A stretch of DNA of 64,000 nt, taken from Suilimivivens aceti (GTDB taxonomy: Bacteria > Bacillota > Clostridia > Lachnospirales > Lachnospiraceae). Within the stretch, counting starts at the first letter, position 1. Each line of letters opens with the position of its first letter. Below are positions 41,728-49,272 of the stretch, in pieces. The translations under genes were made by a program, and so were the position numbers. The stretch spans positions 62,001-126,000 of the forward strand of contig NZ_JAOQKJ010000009.1 of NCBI RefSeq assembly GCF_025567405.1, read 5' to 3'. The notes beneath the pieces were generated by a model that did no database searches, had not been told where the DNA came from, and saw only the letters and a program-made list of their open reading frames with translations.

Positions 41728-42237
41728 TCAATTTTGTCCTCCAACAAAAATACCGTTTGGGGGATTATCCCATATAAAATTATCCTCAGCCACTTCGCTC
41801 TCCAATGCAATTTCAATTTTATATATCCCCACATTTTGGGCATTTTCATCATCCTCACTATACATATAAAAATTCATACAATACCTTTCCTTCTCTGTCA
41901 ATATGAGATACATACCATCCAATTCCGTTTTCCTTTTACCATAGTTGCTTTCACTTGATGATGCACAATCGCCCTCAAAACTTTGGATACTGCCCTCAAT
42001 ATAATCGAAAAAAGCAGAGATTTCAGTGTCTAAATTCTCAATGTTCTTTTTGCTTTCTTCGGAAAATAGAGATTTGAGTTTCTCTGAATCCTGTTGCTTA
42101 TATGCCTCAATAACTTGTTGACATATTTTATCCGTTTCATTTTGTTCAGAGCTAAACCAGTCATTGAAATACTTGTTAGAGCAGCCTGTTAAACCGAGTA
42201 TCATAATCACACTGGAAAACAACAATACCTTTTTCAT
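41728..42237 (-). CDS. secreted lipoprotein, DUF5104-like
   Basis: 169 residues, starting at the ATG at 42237 (AAAGGATG upstream). A lipoprotein signal peptide with lipobox MILGLTGCS puts Cys at residue 19. The mature part has CQQVIEAYKQQDSEKLKSLF and a cystatin/NTF2-like pattern ending YKIEIALESEVAEDNFIWDN, fitting the DUF5104 group, recalled from memory. It would sit on the outer face of the membrane. It is cargo between relaxase and primase, framed by 54-bp direct repeats, and shares an upstream promoter sequence with the cargo gene at 44030-44599. Confidence 0.7.
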   Translation of the reverse strand: MKKVLLFSSVIMILGLTGCSNKYFNDWFSSEQNETDKICQQVIEAYKQQDSEKLKSLFSEESKKNIENLDTEISAFFDYIEGSIQSFEGDCASSSESNYGKRKTELDGMYLILTEKERYCMNFYMYSEDDENAQNVGIYKIEIALESEVAEDNFIWDNPPNGIFVGGQN

Positions 42238-42310
42238 ATAATTACATCCTTTACTTGATAATTGCAAAATCACTTATTGGATTAAGGTCATTACAAAAAA
42301 TTTCTTACTA

Positions 42311-42343
42311 TCATTATACTTCATCAACCTAAAGAATGGAAGA
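42311..42343 (-). promoter_or_regulatory. cargo promoter copy A (33-bp repeat)
   Basis: A 33-bp sequence that recurs at 44676-44708 with one mismatch. On the minus strand it contains TTGATGAAGTATAATGA with a perfect -10 TATAAT. It lies about 75 bp upstream of the lipoprotein gene. Confidence 0.55.
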
Positions 42344-42404
42344 TATTTTCCTGCTCCCTAAAGCAAAAGCACCTGTCATTTTCAAAACGAAAATAGCAAG
42401 TGCC

Positions 42405-43637
42405 TTAAAGTTCCATATCCTGTTTTTTGCTTTTCGCCGGAATTGTCCGGCTGACTTCACGCTCTGCCATTTCCTTCTTCTTGCGGCTCAACTGCTCTAT
42501 AATGGAACTTTTGGCTTTCTTCTTGATTTGCTCCGTTCCGGCTTTTTTGACCTCCGGTTTCATCAGCGTAGTTTGGATTTTCTGAATAGTTGATTTCATA
42601 GCATTTGTGATTCTGGCAATCACGCCATCCAATCGTTTCACTGCATACTCAACTTCTTTCTTTGAAGCCTTACGCTCAGGGGAGAGAACCCACGCCTTAG
42701 ACTGCTCCACCAGCTTAATATCCTCCTTGTGCGTTTCCAGTTTTACAGTATCAGCAACGACCTCAACCGCCTTGTCATAGGCAATATCGGCAACCTCGTC
42801 CACCAAAGCTTCCACATCTTCAATCTTCATCGTGAGTTCTTCCAACTTTTGCTCCTGTGCTGCCAGTTGCTCCTTTTGCTTGAAAAGAATATAGTCCTGT
42901 TTTTCCAGATATGCACGACCACCATATTCCGGTTCTTCTTCCAGTTGTAAGCCATGCTTTTTCGCCACATCAAACAGCAGCACTCGGCAAGCTGAATCGA
43001 AAGTCATCTTGCGGTTGTTTTTTCTTCCGACTGGCTTCTCCGGTTCCGGCAGTTCAAACCCCAATGCTTCCAAAGCCTTTTCCTGTTGTGGGGCAATCTC
43101 TCCATATTGATTTTCACAGTCGAACACATGACGCTCGTGAATATGAGGGGTGCTTTCATCCAAGTGCAGCGCCCAATTCAGGATATGGACATGAGAGCCG
43201 AAACGCTCATTTACGATTTCCATAAATTCTGTGACAATCTCAATGAGCAGTTCCGGTGGAACATGATTATCAAGTGTTCCAATCTGATAGACCGTTTCCT
43301 CTGGACAGGTCTTTTTGCTTTTGAGTAAATCACCGGTTTCCTTATTCCTTTCAGGGTGTCGGTTCTTCACATTTCTTTCGTTTTGTCCGGTTACAAAATC
43401 ACGATACCGCTGACGATAAAAAAGCTGTTCCACATCTTCAAAAGTGGCAGACAGCTCATTTTCCTTATCGGGATTTTTGAAATTGCGGAAGCCATTGTAA
43501 CAGTCCCAATAGAGATTTTGTTTGGCTCGTTCTTCGTCAATGTGTTCGCTGTTGGCAATGTCAAAACTGCGGTCATTGTGCTTCGGATTATAAACGCCAT
43601 TCTTTCCAGCTCGTCCATTGTGCCTTGTTAATTTCAC
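42405..43637 (-). CDS. MobV/Pre-like relaxase of the nested element (TnpZ-like)
   Basis: 410 residues. The GTG start at 43637 follows AGGAGGAACTCAT; the adjacent ATG is followed at once by a stop. The N-terminal relaxase domain begins KLTRHNGRAGKNG and contains the metal motif HLDESTPHIHERHVFD. A long coiled region (EQLAAQEQKLEELTMKIEDV) and a basic C-terminus follow. It resembles plasmid Pre/Mob proteins and the TnpZ mobilization protein of Tn4451. It would mobilise the excised circle using a host ICE's secretion apparatus; the surrounding ICE could supply that. Confidence 0.8.
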   Translation of the reverse strand: MKLTRHNGRAGKNGVYNPKHNDRSFDIANSEHIDEERAKQNLYWDCYNGFRNFKNPDKENELSATFEDVEQLFYRQRYRDFVTGQNERNVKNRHPERNKETGDLLKSKKTCPEETVYQIGTLDNHVPPELLIEIVTEFMEIVNERFGSHVHILNWALHLDESTPHIHERHVFDCENQYGEIAPQQEKALEALGFELPEPEKPVGRKNNRKMTFDSACRVLLFDVAKKHGLQLEEEPEYGGRAYLEKQDYILFKQKEQLAAQEQKLEELTMKIEDVEALVDEVADIAYDKAVEVVADTVKLETHKEDIKLVEQSKAWVLSPERKASKKEVEYAVKRLDGVIARITNAMKSTIQKIQTTLMKPEVKKAGTEQIKKKAKSSIIEQLSRKKKEMAEREVSRTIPAKSKKQDMEL

Positions 43638-43724
43638 ATGAGTTCCTCCTTTTCTTTTTGATTTCCCCGACAGGGGAGAAGGGCAGCGAAGCTGATTCCT
43701 TGCGGCTTTCTGCGTCAAGTAATA

Positions 43725-43759
43725 CCCAGTACTAAGTGGCGAAACGCCACTTAACTGGG
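43725..43759. other. oriT-like hairpin of the nested element
   Basis: CCCAGT-AC-TAAGTGGCG-AAA-CGCCACTTA-ACTGGG: a 9-bp perfect inner stem with a 3-nt loop and a 6-bp outer stem, about 90 bp upstream of the relaxase gene. Position and shape fit a transfer origin recognised by the adjacent relaxase. Confidence 0.65.
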
Positions 43760-43925
43760 CAAGGCTGCCGCCCTTGACCTGCACAGGGATATTGCATTCC
43801 CTGTACCCATGCACAAAGGGTTGCACCCTCTGTACTCCCGCCCGAACAAACTGACTTCGCCCCGTCCCAAGCTCTGTCAGTTCCTTCGGTTTTACAAAAC
43901 AGTCCACCGGACTATTTTGCAAAAA

Positions 43926-43973
43926 GAAAAACCGACGCATGATCGCTTTACGCTCAATACATCGGTTTCTTCA
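43926..43973 (-). terminator. terminator after the membrane cargo gene
   Basis: AAACCGA (43929-43935) / TCGGTTT (43962-43968), with TTTTTCTTTTT following on the minus strand. Confidence 0.6.
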
Positions 43974-44029
43974 TCTGACCTTAACGGTCATATTCAGTTA
44001 TCTAATATTGTACTGTTATAAAATCTATG

Positions 44030-44599
44030 TCATTTACGATTTTTCTTATGCTGATTTGCCCAGTAAGATTTTATAGGGATTCTTCTCCTTTTTATGTCCT
44101 CCATAAATTCTTCTTTGTCAATATTACTATCAATGGTAAATAATTTTTCTCCATTTACATATACACGCATAGAACCTTTCTTTCTCTCACAATATGTAAT
44201 ATCTTCAAAGCGAAAAGTTCTCTTTCTTCCAAAAGTTGAACGCCATGTGATTTCATCTCCGTTCACTTCCAGTTTCCACATAATCATGTTCAATGAGCCG
44301 ATTAAAGAAACAATAAAGAAAATACTAAAACCAATTGGTGGCAATAAATCATCTTGTTGAATAGCACTGGCTACCGTAGCTCCCCCAAAAAGAAACACCG
44401 CCAATACAAAAAACATAGTAAGTACTTTTTCGGTTTTTATTATATAATGCGTCCTAATTATTCCCTTTTTCTGTTCTTCCTCTCGTTCTTTAGCTCTCTT
44501 TTGTTGAAGATTTACAAGATATTTCAAAAGAAGAAGTACAACTAAATAGGGACCTATTTGTGTAATTATATTCAAACACATTCGTAAAAAATTATTCAT
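44030..44599 (-). CDS. membrane protein with PH-like domain, DUF6560-like
   Basis: 189 residues. Three membrane segments are visible: LNIITQIGPYLVVLLLLKYL, then after a basic loop VLTMFFVLAVFLFGG, and PIGFSIFFIVSLIGSLNMIM. A cytoplasmic C-terminal domain reads WRSTFGRKRTFRFEDITYCE and MRVYVNGEKLFTIDS, the pattern of small PH-like modules (possibly DUF6560, unverified). It is cargo of the nested element, between tnp genes and oriT, with its own promoter and terminator. Function unknown; surface modification or superinfection effects are possible. Confidence 0.6.
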   Translation of the reverse strand: MNNFLRMCLNIITQIGPYLVVLLLLKYLVNLQQKRAKEREEEQKKGIIRTHYIIKTEKVLTMFFVLAVFLFGGATVASAIQQDDLLPPIGFSIFFIVSLIGSLNMIMWKLEVNGDEITWRSTFGRKRTFRFEDITYCERKKGSMRVYVNGEKLFTIDSNIDKEEFMEDIKRRRIPIKSYWANQHKKNRK

Positions 44600-44675
44600 T
44601 TTTGCCCTCCATAGTTCCAGCTATATAAAAATGATTGTTTGAAATCGAGTATTAAAAACCTCAATTTTTCATATC

Positions 44676-44708
44676 TCATTATACTTCATCAACTTAAAGA
44701 ATGGAAGA
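44676..44708 (-). promoter_or_regulatory. cargo promoter copy B (33-bp repeat)
   Basis: Matches 42311-42343 in 32 of 33 bases, including GTATAATGA. It lies about 77 bp upstream of the membrane cargo gene. Shared promoter DNA suggests that both cargo genes entered by the same route or are co-regulated. Confidence 0.55.
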
Positions 44709-44863
44709 AAAAATTTTGTGTGCAGAGTTCCTGTTCAAGCCCTGTAACGCACATTTCCGCAAAATCCATAGTCCCCGATACTTTCCTTGCAGACGATAGG
44801 CAACGGTCAAAACATCAGGTCTGCACCTGACATTTTAACCGCATATCAGCCCTGATTATCACA

Positions 44864-45154
44864 TTATCCCTGCTGACTGTTCAGCCCATGCTTTTTCGCA
44901 TATTCGCTGGCTTTCTGTCTGCGTTCCTCACTGTAAGGCGGCAGGAAGCGGATAGACAGACGGGATTTTGCCAGCTCATAAGAAACACCGCCTTGAGCAT
45001 TGGATTTTTCCAGTCTGCAAAGGTCAGGGTACTTCTTAGCAAAAGCAGCCAACCTCTTTTTCAATCCGGCATTGTGGGTGTAGATATTTGCCTTATCCTC
45101 GCCCTCATTAAAGAGAACGATTGTTTCTTTCTCAATCTTTGTCAGTCTTGTCAT
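44864..45154 (-). CDS. unrecognised 96-residue element protein
   Basis: GGAGGGCTGCT before the ATG. It reads RLTKIEKETIVLFNEGEDKA, IYTHNAGLKKRLAAFAKKYP, then a basic strand (ELAKSRLSIRFLPPYSEERR). It is small and basic and probably binds nucleic acid. It overlaps the upstream gene by 23 nt. Similar genes accompany Tn4451-like elements; the role is unknown. Confidence 0.65.
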   Translation of the reverse strand: MTRLTKIEKETIVLFNEGEDKANIYTHNAGLKKRLAAFAKKYPDLCRLEKSNAQGGVSYELAKSRLSIRFLPPYSEERRQKASEYAKKHGLNSQQG

Positions 45155-45380
45155 AGCAGCCCTCCCTATGGTTTTTCAACACACGCAGCTTGCAGTAAAA
45201 GCAGCGATACCACCTTTCAACACCTTCAGCACTCAGCTTAACGGAAAGCATATAAAACAGCTTCTTCGCCACTGGATCGGGTGCAAGGGCAGCTACCATA
45301 CGCAAACGCTCGACAGTTGCTTTCAGGTTCGGACAGCCAAAGGCATAAAGGGCTTCCATTTCATTCCGGTTCATCTTCAT
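45132..45380 (-). CDS. unrecognised 82-residue element protein
   Basis: Starts at the ATG at 45380 (AAGGAGGAAAACACA upstream). It reads MNRNEMEALYAFGCPNLKAT, VERLRMVAALAPDPVAKKLF, then ERWYRCFYCKLRVLKNHREG. There are Cys pairs near the end (CFYC), possibly zinc-binding. Related genes stand beside tnpV in TnpX-type elements. Probably cotranscribed with the 44864 gene. Confidence 0.62.
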   Translation of the reverse strand: MKMNRNEMEALYAFGCPNLKATVERLRMVAALAPDPVAKKLFYMLSVKLSAEGVERWYRCFYCKLRVLKNHREGCYDKTDKD

Positions 45381-45489
45381 TGTGTTTTCCTCCTTAAAGT
45401 TTGATAAATGAAAAGCGACAGACACTTCATAAGGAAATACCTGTCGCTTCGTTTACGATATAAATTTGTTGGTTTTGGACTTGATAAAA

Positions 45490-45873
45490 TCAGCAGTAAA
45501 TCATTTCCTGTCTGATGATTTCTTCGGCTCGGTTACGAATAGAGTTCATGGACTGTACCCACAACATCTGATTGTCTGCTTTCATGGTTTCGGTCACACC
45601 CTCGGCTTGTTTCATCTGCTCAATGATAAGGCTGCATCTTTCCGTTGCCTGTTCGTCCAGGTCAGCAAGGTAAGTATGCAGTTCGCCGGATAAACAGAGG
45701 GCAGAGAACCTTGTAGGGCGGTACTGCTCCAAATATGTCCTGTGCAGTCTGCCCCACATACCGATAGGGCGGTGTTCCTCCGGTAGCTTCAAGTCCGGCA
45801 CATAGTAATCGCCCACAAGAACATAGTCCAGACCGTTGCTTTTGTCATGGATTCGTGATTTCAATTCTGTCAT
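45490..45873 (-). CDS. tnpV: TnpV-like protein
   Basis: 127 residues. Its ATG overlaps the recombinase stop in an ATGA. Family landmarks: DYYVPDLKLPEEHRPIGMWG, YLEQYRPTRFSALCLSGELH, EGVTETMKADNQMLWVQSMN, SIRNRAEEIIRQ. It is known from Tn4451 as a nonessential gene of unknown function. A relative is overprinted inside the helicase gene of the surrounding ICE (35803-36156). Confidence 0.85.
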   Translation of the reverse strand: MTELKSRIHDKSNGLDYVLVGDYYVPDLKLPEEHRPIGMWGRLHRTYLEQYRPTRFSALCLSGELHTYLADLDEQATERCSLIIEQMKQAEGVTETMKADNQMLWVQSMNSIRNRAEEIIRQEMIYC

Positions 45874-47792
45874 GCTATTTTTTCTCCTTTCACTTTTTGC
45901 CGATTTGATTTGCTTGTGGCGTTCTGTTCAACACACACATTGCTATCAGAACTTTTTTCTTCTGCTATACGCTCATGCTCCGCAAATTCTTTTGATTTCT
46001 CACGAATCTTTTTCATATACTTACGATTGGATTCTCGTTTTCTGCGAAGTCGTTCCGCCTCTTTTTCAGCAGCAATCCTTTCTTCCTCTGTTGGTTCATG
46101 CTGCTCCACAGGTACTTGAAATTGCCCGACATAGTTAAGATATATCTCCACCTCTGTGGTGCGGTCTGCACCTTTTCCTTGTGGCTCGTGAACCAGAATT
46201 TTGTCGATAAATTCATTTATCATGGCAGGAGTAAGTTCTGTAATGTTCTCATACTTTTTAACCAGCTTTAGAAAACGCTCCACATTATTTTGACCGCCTA
46301 TAATCCGTTGCATATCAGCGGTGTCAGTCTCAATAATCTTGTTCAGCTCGTTCTGCTCATTTTCATAATCAGTAAGCATACTCTGAAAAAGTCTGTCCGG
46401 CAATCTTCCAATCACATTATCTTCATAGATTTTCCTGATAAGCATATCCAGTTCGTGAACTCGCTTCTGATTTCTTTCAATGCGGTTTTTTACAGTTTCA
46501 GAAACAGCAATATCTTTCATCGCCGATTCTTCTTGCAGAGAATAGACAAACTCCTGCTCATTCAAAGAAACATAATGGCAAGTCTCTTGTATGGTTTTCA
46601 GAATGATGCTTTTAAGTGCTTTTGTTGAAATATGGTGGCAAGTACAATGCCGGTCATACTTCTGATAAGCAAGATTATAAGTGGAACATTCATAACAATC
46701 TGCCGGATTTGAATGGCTTATCCGCTTTTCGCCTTTGGTAGTATAGTATATTCTTTCACGCCCTTTTCGTTGCCTGTGATTATACATCGGCGCACCACAG
46801 TCAGCACAGTAAATCTTTCCGGTTAGAACATTAGGCTCACCCATAGGGTCTGCTTTTCTTACATTCTGTCTTAACTTTTGAGCAAGCATCCATGTTTCTT
46901 CATCGACAATAGGCTCTTGTGTATCATCAAAAACCACCCAATCTTCCTTATCTGCCCTTTTCGTCTTTTTGTCCTTATAGGAATTTTTGAATGTCCTGAA
47001 GTTGACAGTCTTTCCGATATACTCTGGTCGGGCAATCAGAGTAGTAACCTGATTTCCTCGCCACATATACGGATTTTCTTTGTCATAGTTGCTTGCATGA
47101 TTTCCAAGTCCCTTTTTGCCAAGATAATAAGATGGTCTTTCAATTTTTTCTTCTGAAAGTTCTCTTGCTATCTGATAAGGTCCTTTTCCCTCAATAGTCA
47201 TACGATAAATTCTGCGGACTACTTCAGCAGCTTCTTCATCAATAATCCAATGGTCGGGGTTTTCTGGGTCTTTCAAATAGCCGTATGGTGGGATATTACT
47301 TGTATGAGCGTTGCCGGAAGAACCTCTGGATTTCAGTACAGCTTTAATTTTCTTACTTGTATCCCTGACAAACCACTCATTCATGATATTCAGAAAAGGG
47401 GCAAACTCACTGGTTTCTTGACGGTCACTGTCAATACCATTATTGATTGCTATAAATCGAACTTCCTTTTCTCTAAACAGAATGTCAGTGAAAAAACCTA
47501 CTTGCAGATGATCTCTGCCAATTCTGGACATATCCTTGCAGATACAGGCAGTGATTTCTCCGTTTTTAACACCTTCAACAAGTCTGTTCCATGAAGGTCT
47601 GTCAAAAGTTGCTCCACTCCAACCATCATCGGTAAAATGAACAAGATTCGTAAAGCCATGTTTTATAGCATAATCTTCAAGCATTTGCTTTTGATGAACG
47701 ATACTATTACTCTCGCCAGCATTATCGTCATCACGAGACAGTCTTTCATACAAAGCAGTAATGCCATTGCTTCTATCTTTTTTTCTTCTCAT
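45870..47792 (-). CDS. tnpX: TnpX/TndX-type large serine recombinase
   Basis: 640 residues, GAAAGGAGTTCAGC before the ATG. The resolvase domain (10-160) has LYERLSRDDDNAGESNSIVH with the nucleophilic Ser near residue 19, and DMSRIGRDHLQVGFFTDILF. Then follow a recombinase domain (IPPYGYLKDPENPDHWIIDE), a zinc ribbon (IYCADCGAPM...DCYECS), a coiled coil and a DUF4368-like C-terminal part. It would excise the 8.7-kb element at its GA borders. The gene starts 55 bp inside the right end, and topB reads through the border into the recombinase start. Confidence 0.9.
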   Translation of the reverse strand: MRRKKDRSNGITALYERLSRDDDNAGESNSIVHQKQMLEDYAIKHGFTNLVHFTDDGWSGATFDRPSWNRLVEGVKNGEITACICKDMSRIGRDHLQVGFFTDILFREKEVRFIAINNGIDSDRQETSEFAPFLNIMNEWFVRDTSKKIKAVLKSRGSSGNAHTSNIPPYGYLKDPENPDHWIIDEEAAEVVRRIYRMTIEGKGPYQIARELSEEKIERPSYYLGKKGLGNHASNYDKENPYMWRGNQVTTLIARPEYIGKTVNFRTFKNSYKDKKTKRADKEDWVVFDDTQEPIVDEETWMLAQKLRQNVRKADPMGEPNVLTGKIYCADCGAPMYNHRQRKGRERIYYTTKGEKRISHSNPADCYECSTYNLAYQKYDRHCTCHHISTKALKSIILKTIQETCHYVSLNEQEFVYSLQEESAMKDIAVSETVKNRIERNQKRVHELDMLIRKIYEDNVIGRLPDRLFQSMLTDYENEQNELNKIIETDTADMQRIIGGQNNVERFLKLVKKYENITELTPAMINEFIDKILVHEPQGKGADRTTEVEIYLNYVGQFQVPVEQHEPTEEERIAAEKEAERLRRKRESNRKYMKKIREKSKEFAEHERIAEEKSSDSNVCVEQNATSKSNRQKVKGEKIA

Positions 47793-49270
47793 GCTGAACT
47801 CCTTTCTTCAATTCCTATCCACTCCTTACGCTCACAAAATATCACATCAGTATAATGTTTCGGTGGCTGTGTGAAATGCTCGGAAACCTTTGTCTGCTCC
47901 ACTGCAATCATCATGCCCTCACGAAGCTCCGGCAGCTTCTTTTCTTCCTCGGCATCCGATTTATCCTCTGTGGTCTTATAGGAATTTTTGAAGAAATCAT
48001 CAAATTCCTTCCATCCATTTTTCCATACTTCCTTACCGGATACCTTAAACACAATCTCGTTGCAGGTAAGCTCTGCCTTTGTGGAATTATAAATGTGCTT
48101 CTCCCCGGTTGCACACAGCAGACGGTTCGCACATAATGAAAGGATCTTCATTTCACTCTCAGGAATCACCTTTAAGTCCTGTTTGATGATCTCCATGGTC
48201 GGAATGATTGCATGGTGGTCTGTCACTTTCTTGCTATTCAAAATTCTTTTAATATCTGGATTGAACATGATATTCTGCTCAAATAACAGCGAATTGAAAA
48301 TTGCTTCAATCACATTTTTCGCTGTTCCCTCCATGTCATCGGAAAGGTACTGGCTGTCTGTTCTCGGATATGTTACTAACTTTTTCTCATAAAGGCTCTG
48401 CGTATATTCCAATGTCTGCTTGGCAGTAAAGCCAAACAGACGGTTTGCATCCCTCTGGAGTGTGGTAAGGTCATAGAGTTTCGGTGGTGCCACCCACTTT
48501 TCTTCCTTTATCACAGAAGTGACAAGAGCCTGTCCGTTTTCACAGGCTCCTGCAATCCTCTCTGCTTCCGTTTTATCACTGATATGCTCCGATACAGCAT
48601 CCAGACCATTTTCCATGATATGAGCCATATAATAGGCTTCTTTCTTGAAATTCATGATTTTACTTTCACGGTCTACCAGCATGGCAAGTGTCGGTGTCTG
48701 CACTCTGCCGACCTTTAATGCCTTGCCACCATACAATACCGTAAAAAGCCTAGTGCCATTGATACCCACAAGCCAGTCTGCTTCCTGCCTGCATAGTGCT
48801 GACTTGTACAGATTGTCATAATCACTGCCTGGACGAAGATTATGGAAGCCGTCACGGATAGCACTCTCCTCCATGGAAGAAATCCATAATCGTTTCATCG
48901 GTTTTCTGCACCCTGCCATGTTGTAGGTCAGGCGGAAGATCAACTCTCCCTCCCTTCCGGCATCGGTAGCACACACGACTGCATCCACCCTGTCATCATG
49001 CATAAGTTTTTTCAAAATCTGATACTGTGCTTTCGTATCACTTTTCACTTCATGCTGCCATTCCTGTGGGATGATCGGAAGATTGTCATAACTCCATTTC
49101 TTCCATGCTTCCTCATAGCTTTCCGGCTGTACCAGTTCTACCAGATGTCCCACACACCATGATACCAGATAGTCATTGCCTTCCAAATAACCGTCCTTAC
49201 GCTGTGTGGCACCAAGAACTGCCGCAATGCTCTGTGCCACGCTCGGCTTCTCTGCAATTACAAGCTCCAT
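47789..49270 (-). pseudogene. topB: topoisomerase III, N-terminal part fused to element sequence
   Basis: GGAGGAATAGAG before the ATG. The TOPRIM domain (MELVIAEKPSVAQSIAAVLG, DAGREGELIFRLTYN) and the active-site region LVTYPRTDSQYLS (Tyr near 300) are complete. From codon 475 (GA at 47848-47847) the frame enters the inserted element and adds 19 foreign residues. The part downstream of HYT, including the zinc ribbon, is at 38408-39101. Such topoisomerases assist conjugal DNA processing. The truncated form keeps its catalytic residues and could have partial activity. Confidence 0.9.
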
Positions 49271-49272
49271 CT

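Larger units (their letters stand above)
41543..42418. repeat. 54-bp exact direct repeats flanking the lipoprotein gene
   Basis: Copies at 41543-41596 and 42365-42418 (822-bp offset) begin AAAAGCACCTGTCATTTTCA and end TTCCATAT. Each contains a hairpin AAGCACCTG...CAAGTGCCTT. The right copy overlaps the 3' end of the relaxase gene; the left copy lies just before the primase. They frame the lipoprotein gene, as expected if it was captured by recombination or a segment was duplicated. Confidence 0.8.
43638..44029. other. noncoding oriT and terminator region of the nested element
   Basis: The 392-bp gap between relaxase and cargo gene has no convincing gene. It holds the oriT-like hairpin at 43725-43759 and a terminator at 43926-43973. 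Confidence 0.55.
39102..47848. mobile_element. 8.7-kb TnpX-type integrative mobilizable element in topB
   Basis: Both borders carry a GA dinucleotide (47848-47847 and 39103-39102 on the minus strand), the core used by TnpX/TndX serine recombinases. Reading inwards from each end, 19 of 31 bases match without gaps, including TTTTGT at positions 8-13 and GTGGATA at 25-31. Contents leftwards: serine recombinase, tnpV, two small genes, cargo membrane gene, oriT hairpin, MobV-like relaxase, cargo lipoprotein, CHC2 primase, VapE-like helicase, iterons, tnpW. It resembles Tn4451/Tn4453-like elements but carries no recognisable resistance gene. Confidence 0.92.

Noticed and set aside
43638..43940. N-terminal extension of the MobV-like relaxase
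   Set aside because: The extension would cover the oriT hairpin, and a GTG with AGGAGG at 43637 gives the normal relaxase N-terminus.
37599..49270. A resistance gene as cargo of the TnpX-type element, as in Tn4451 (catP)
   Set aside because: All genes between the borders were read. Cargo is a DUF5104-like lipoprotein and a PH-like membrane protein, with no acetyltransferase, efflux or ribosomal-protection gene.
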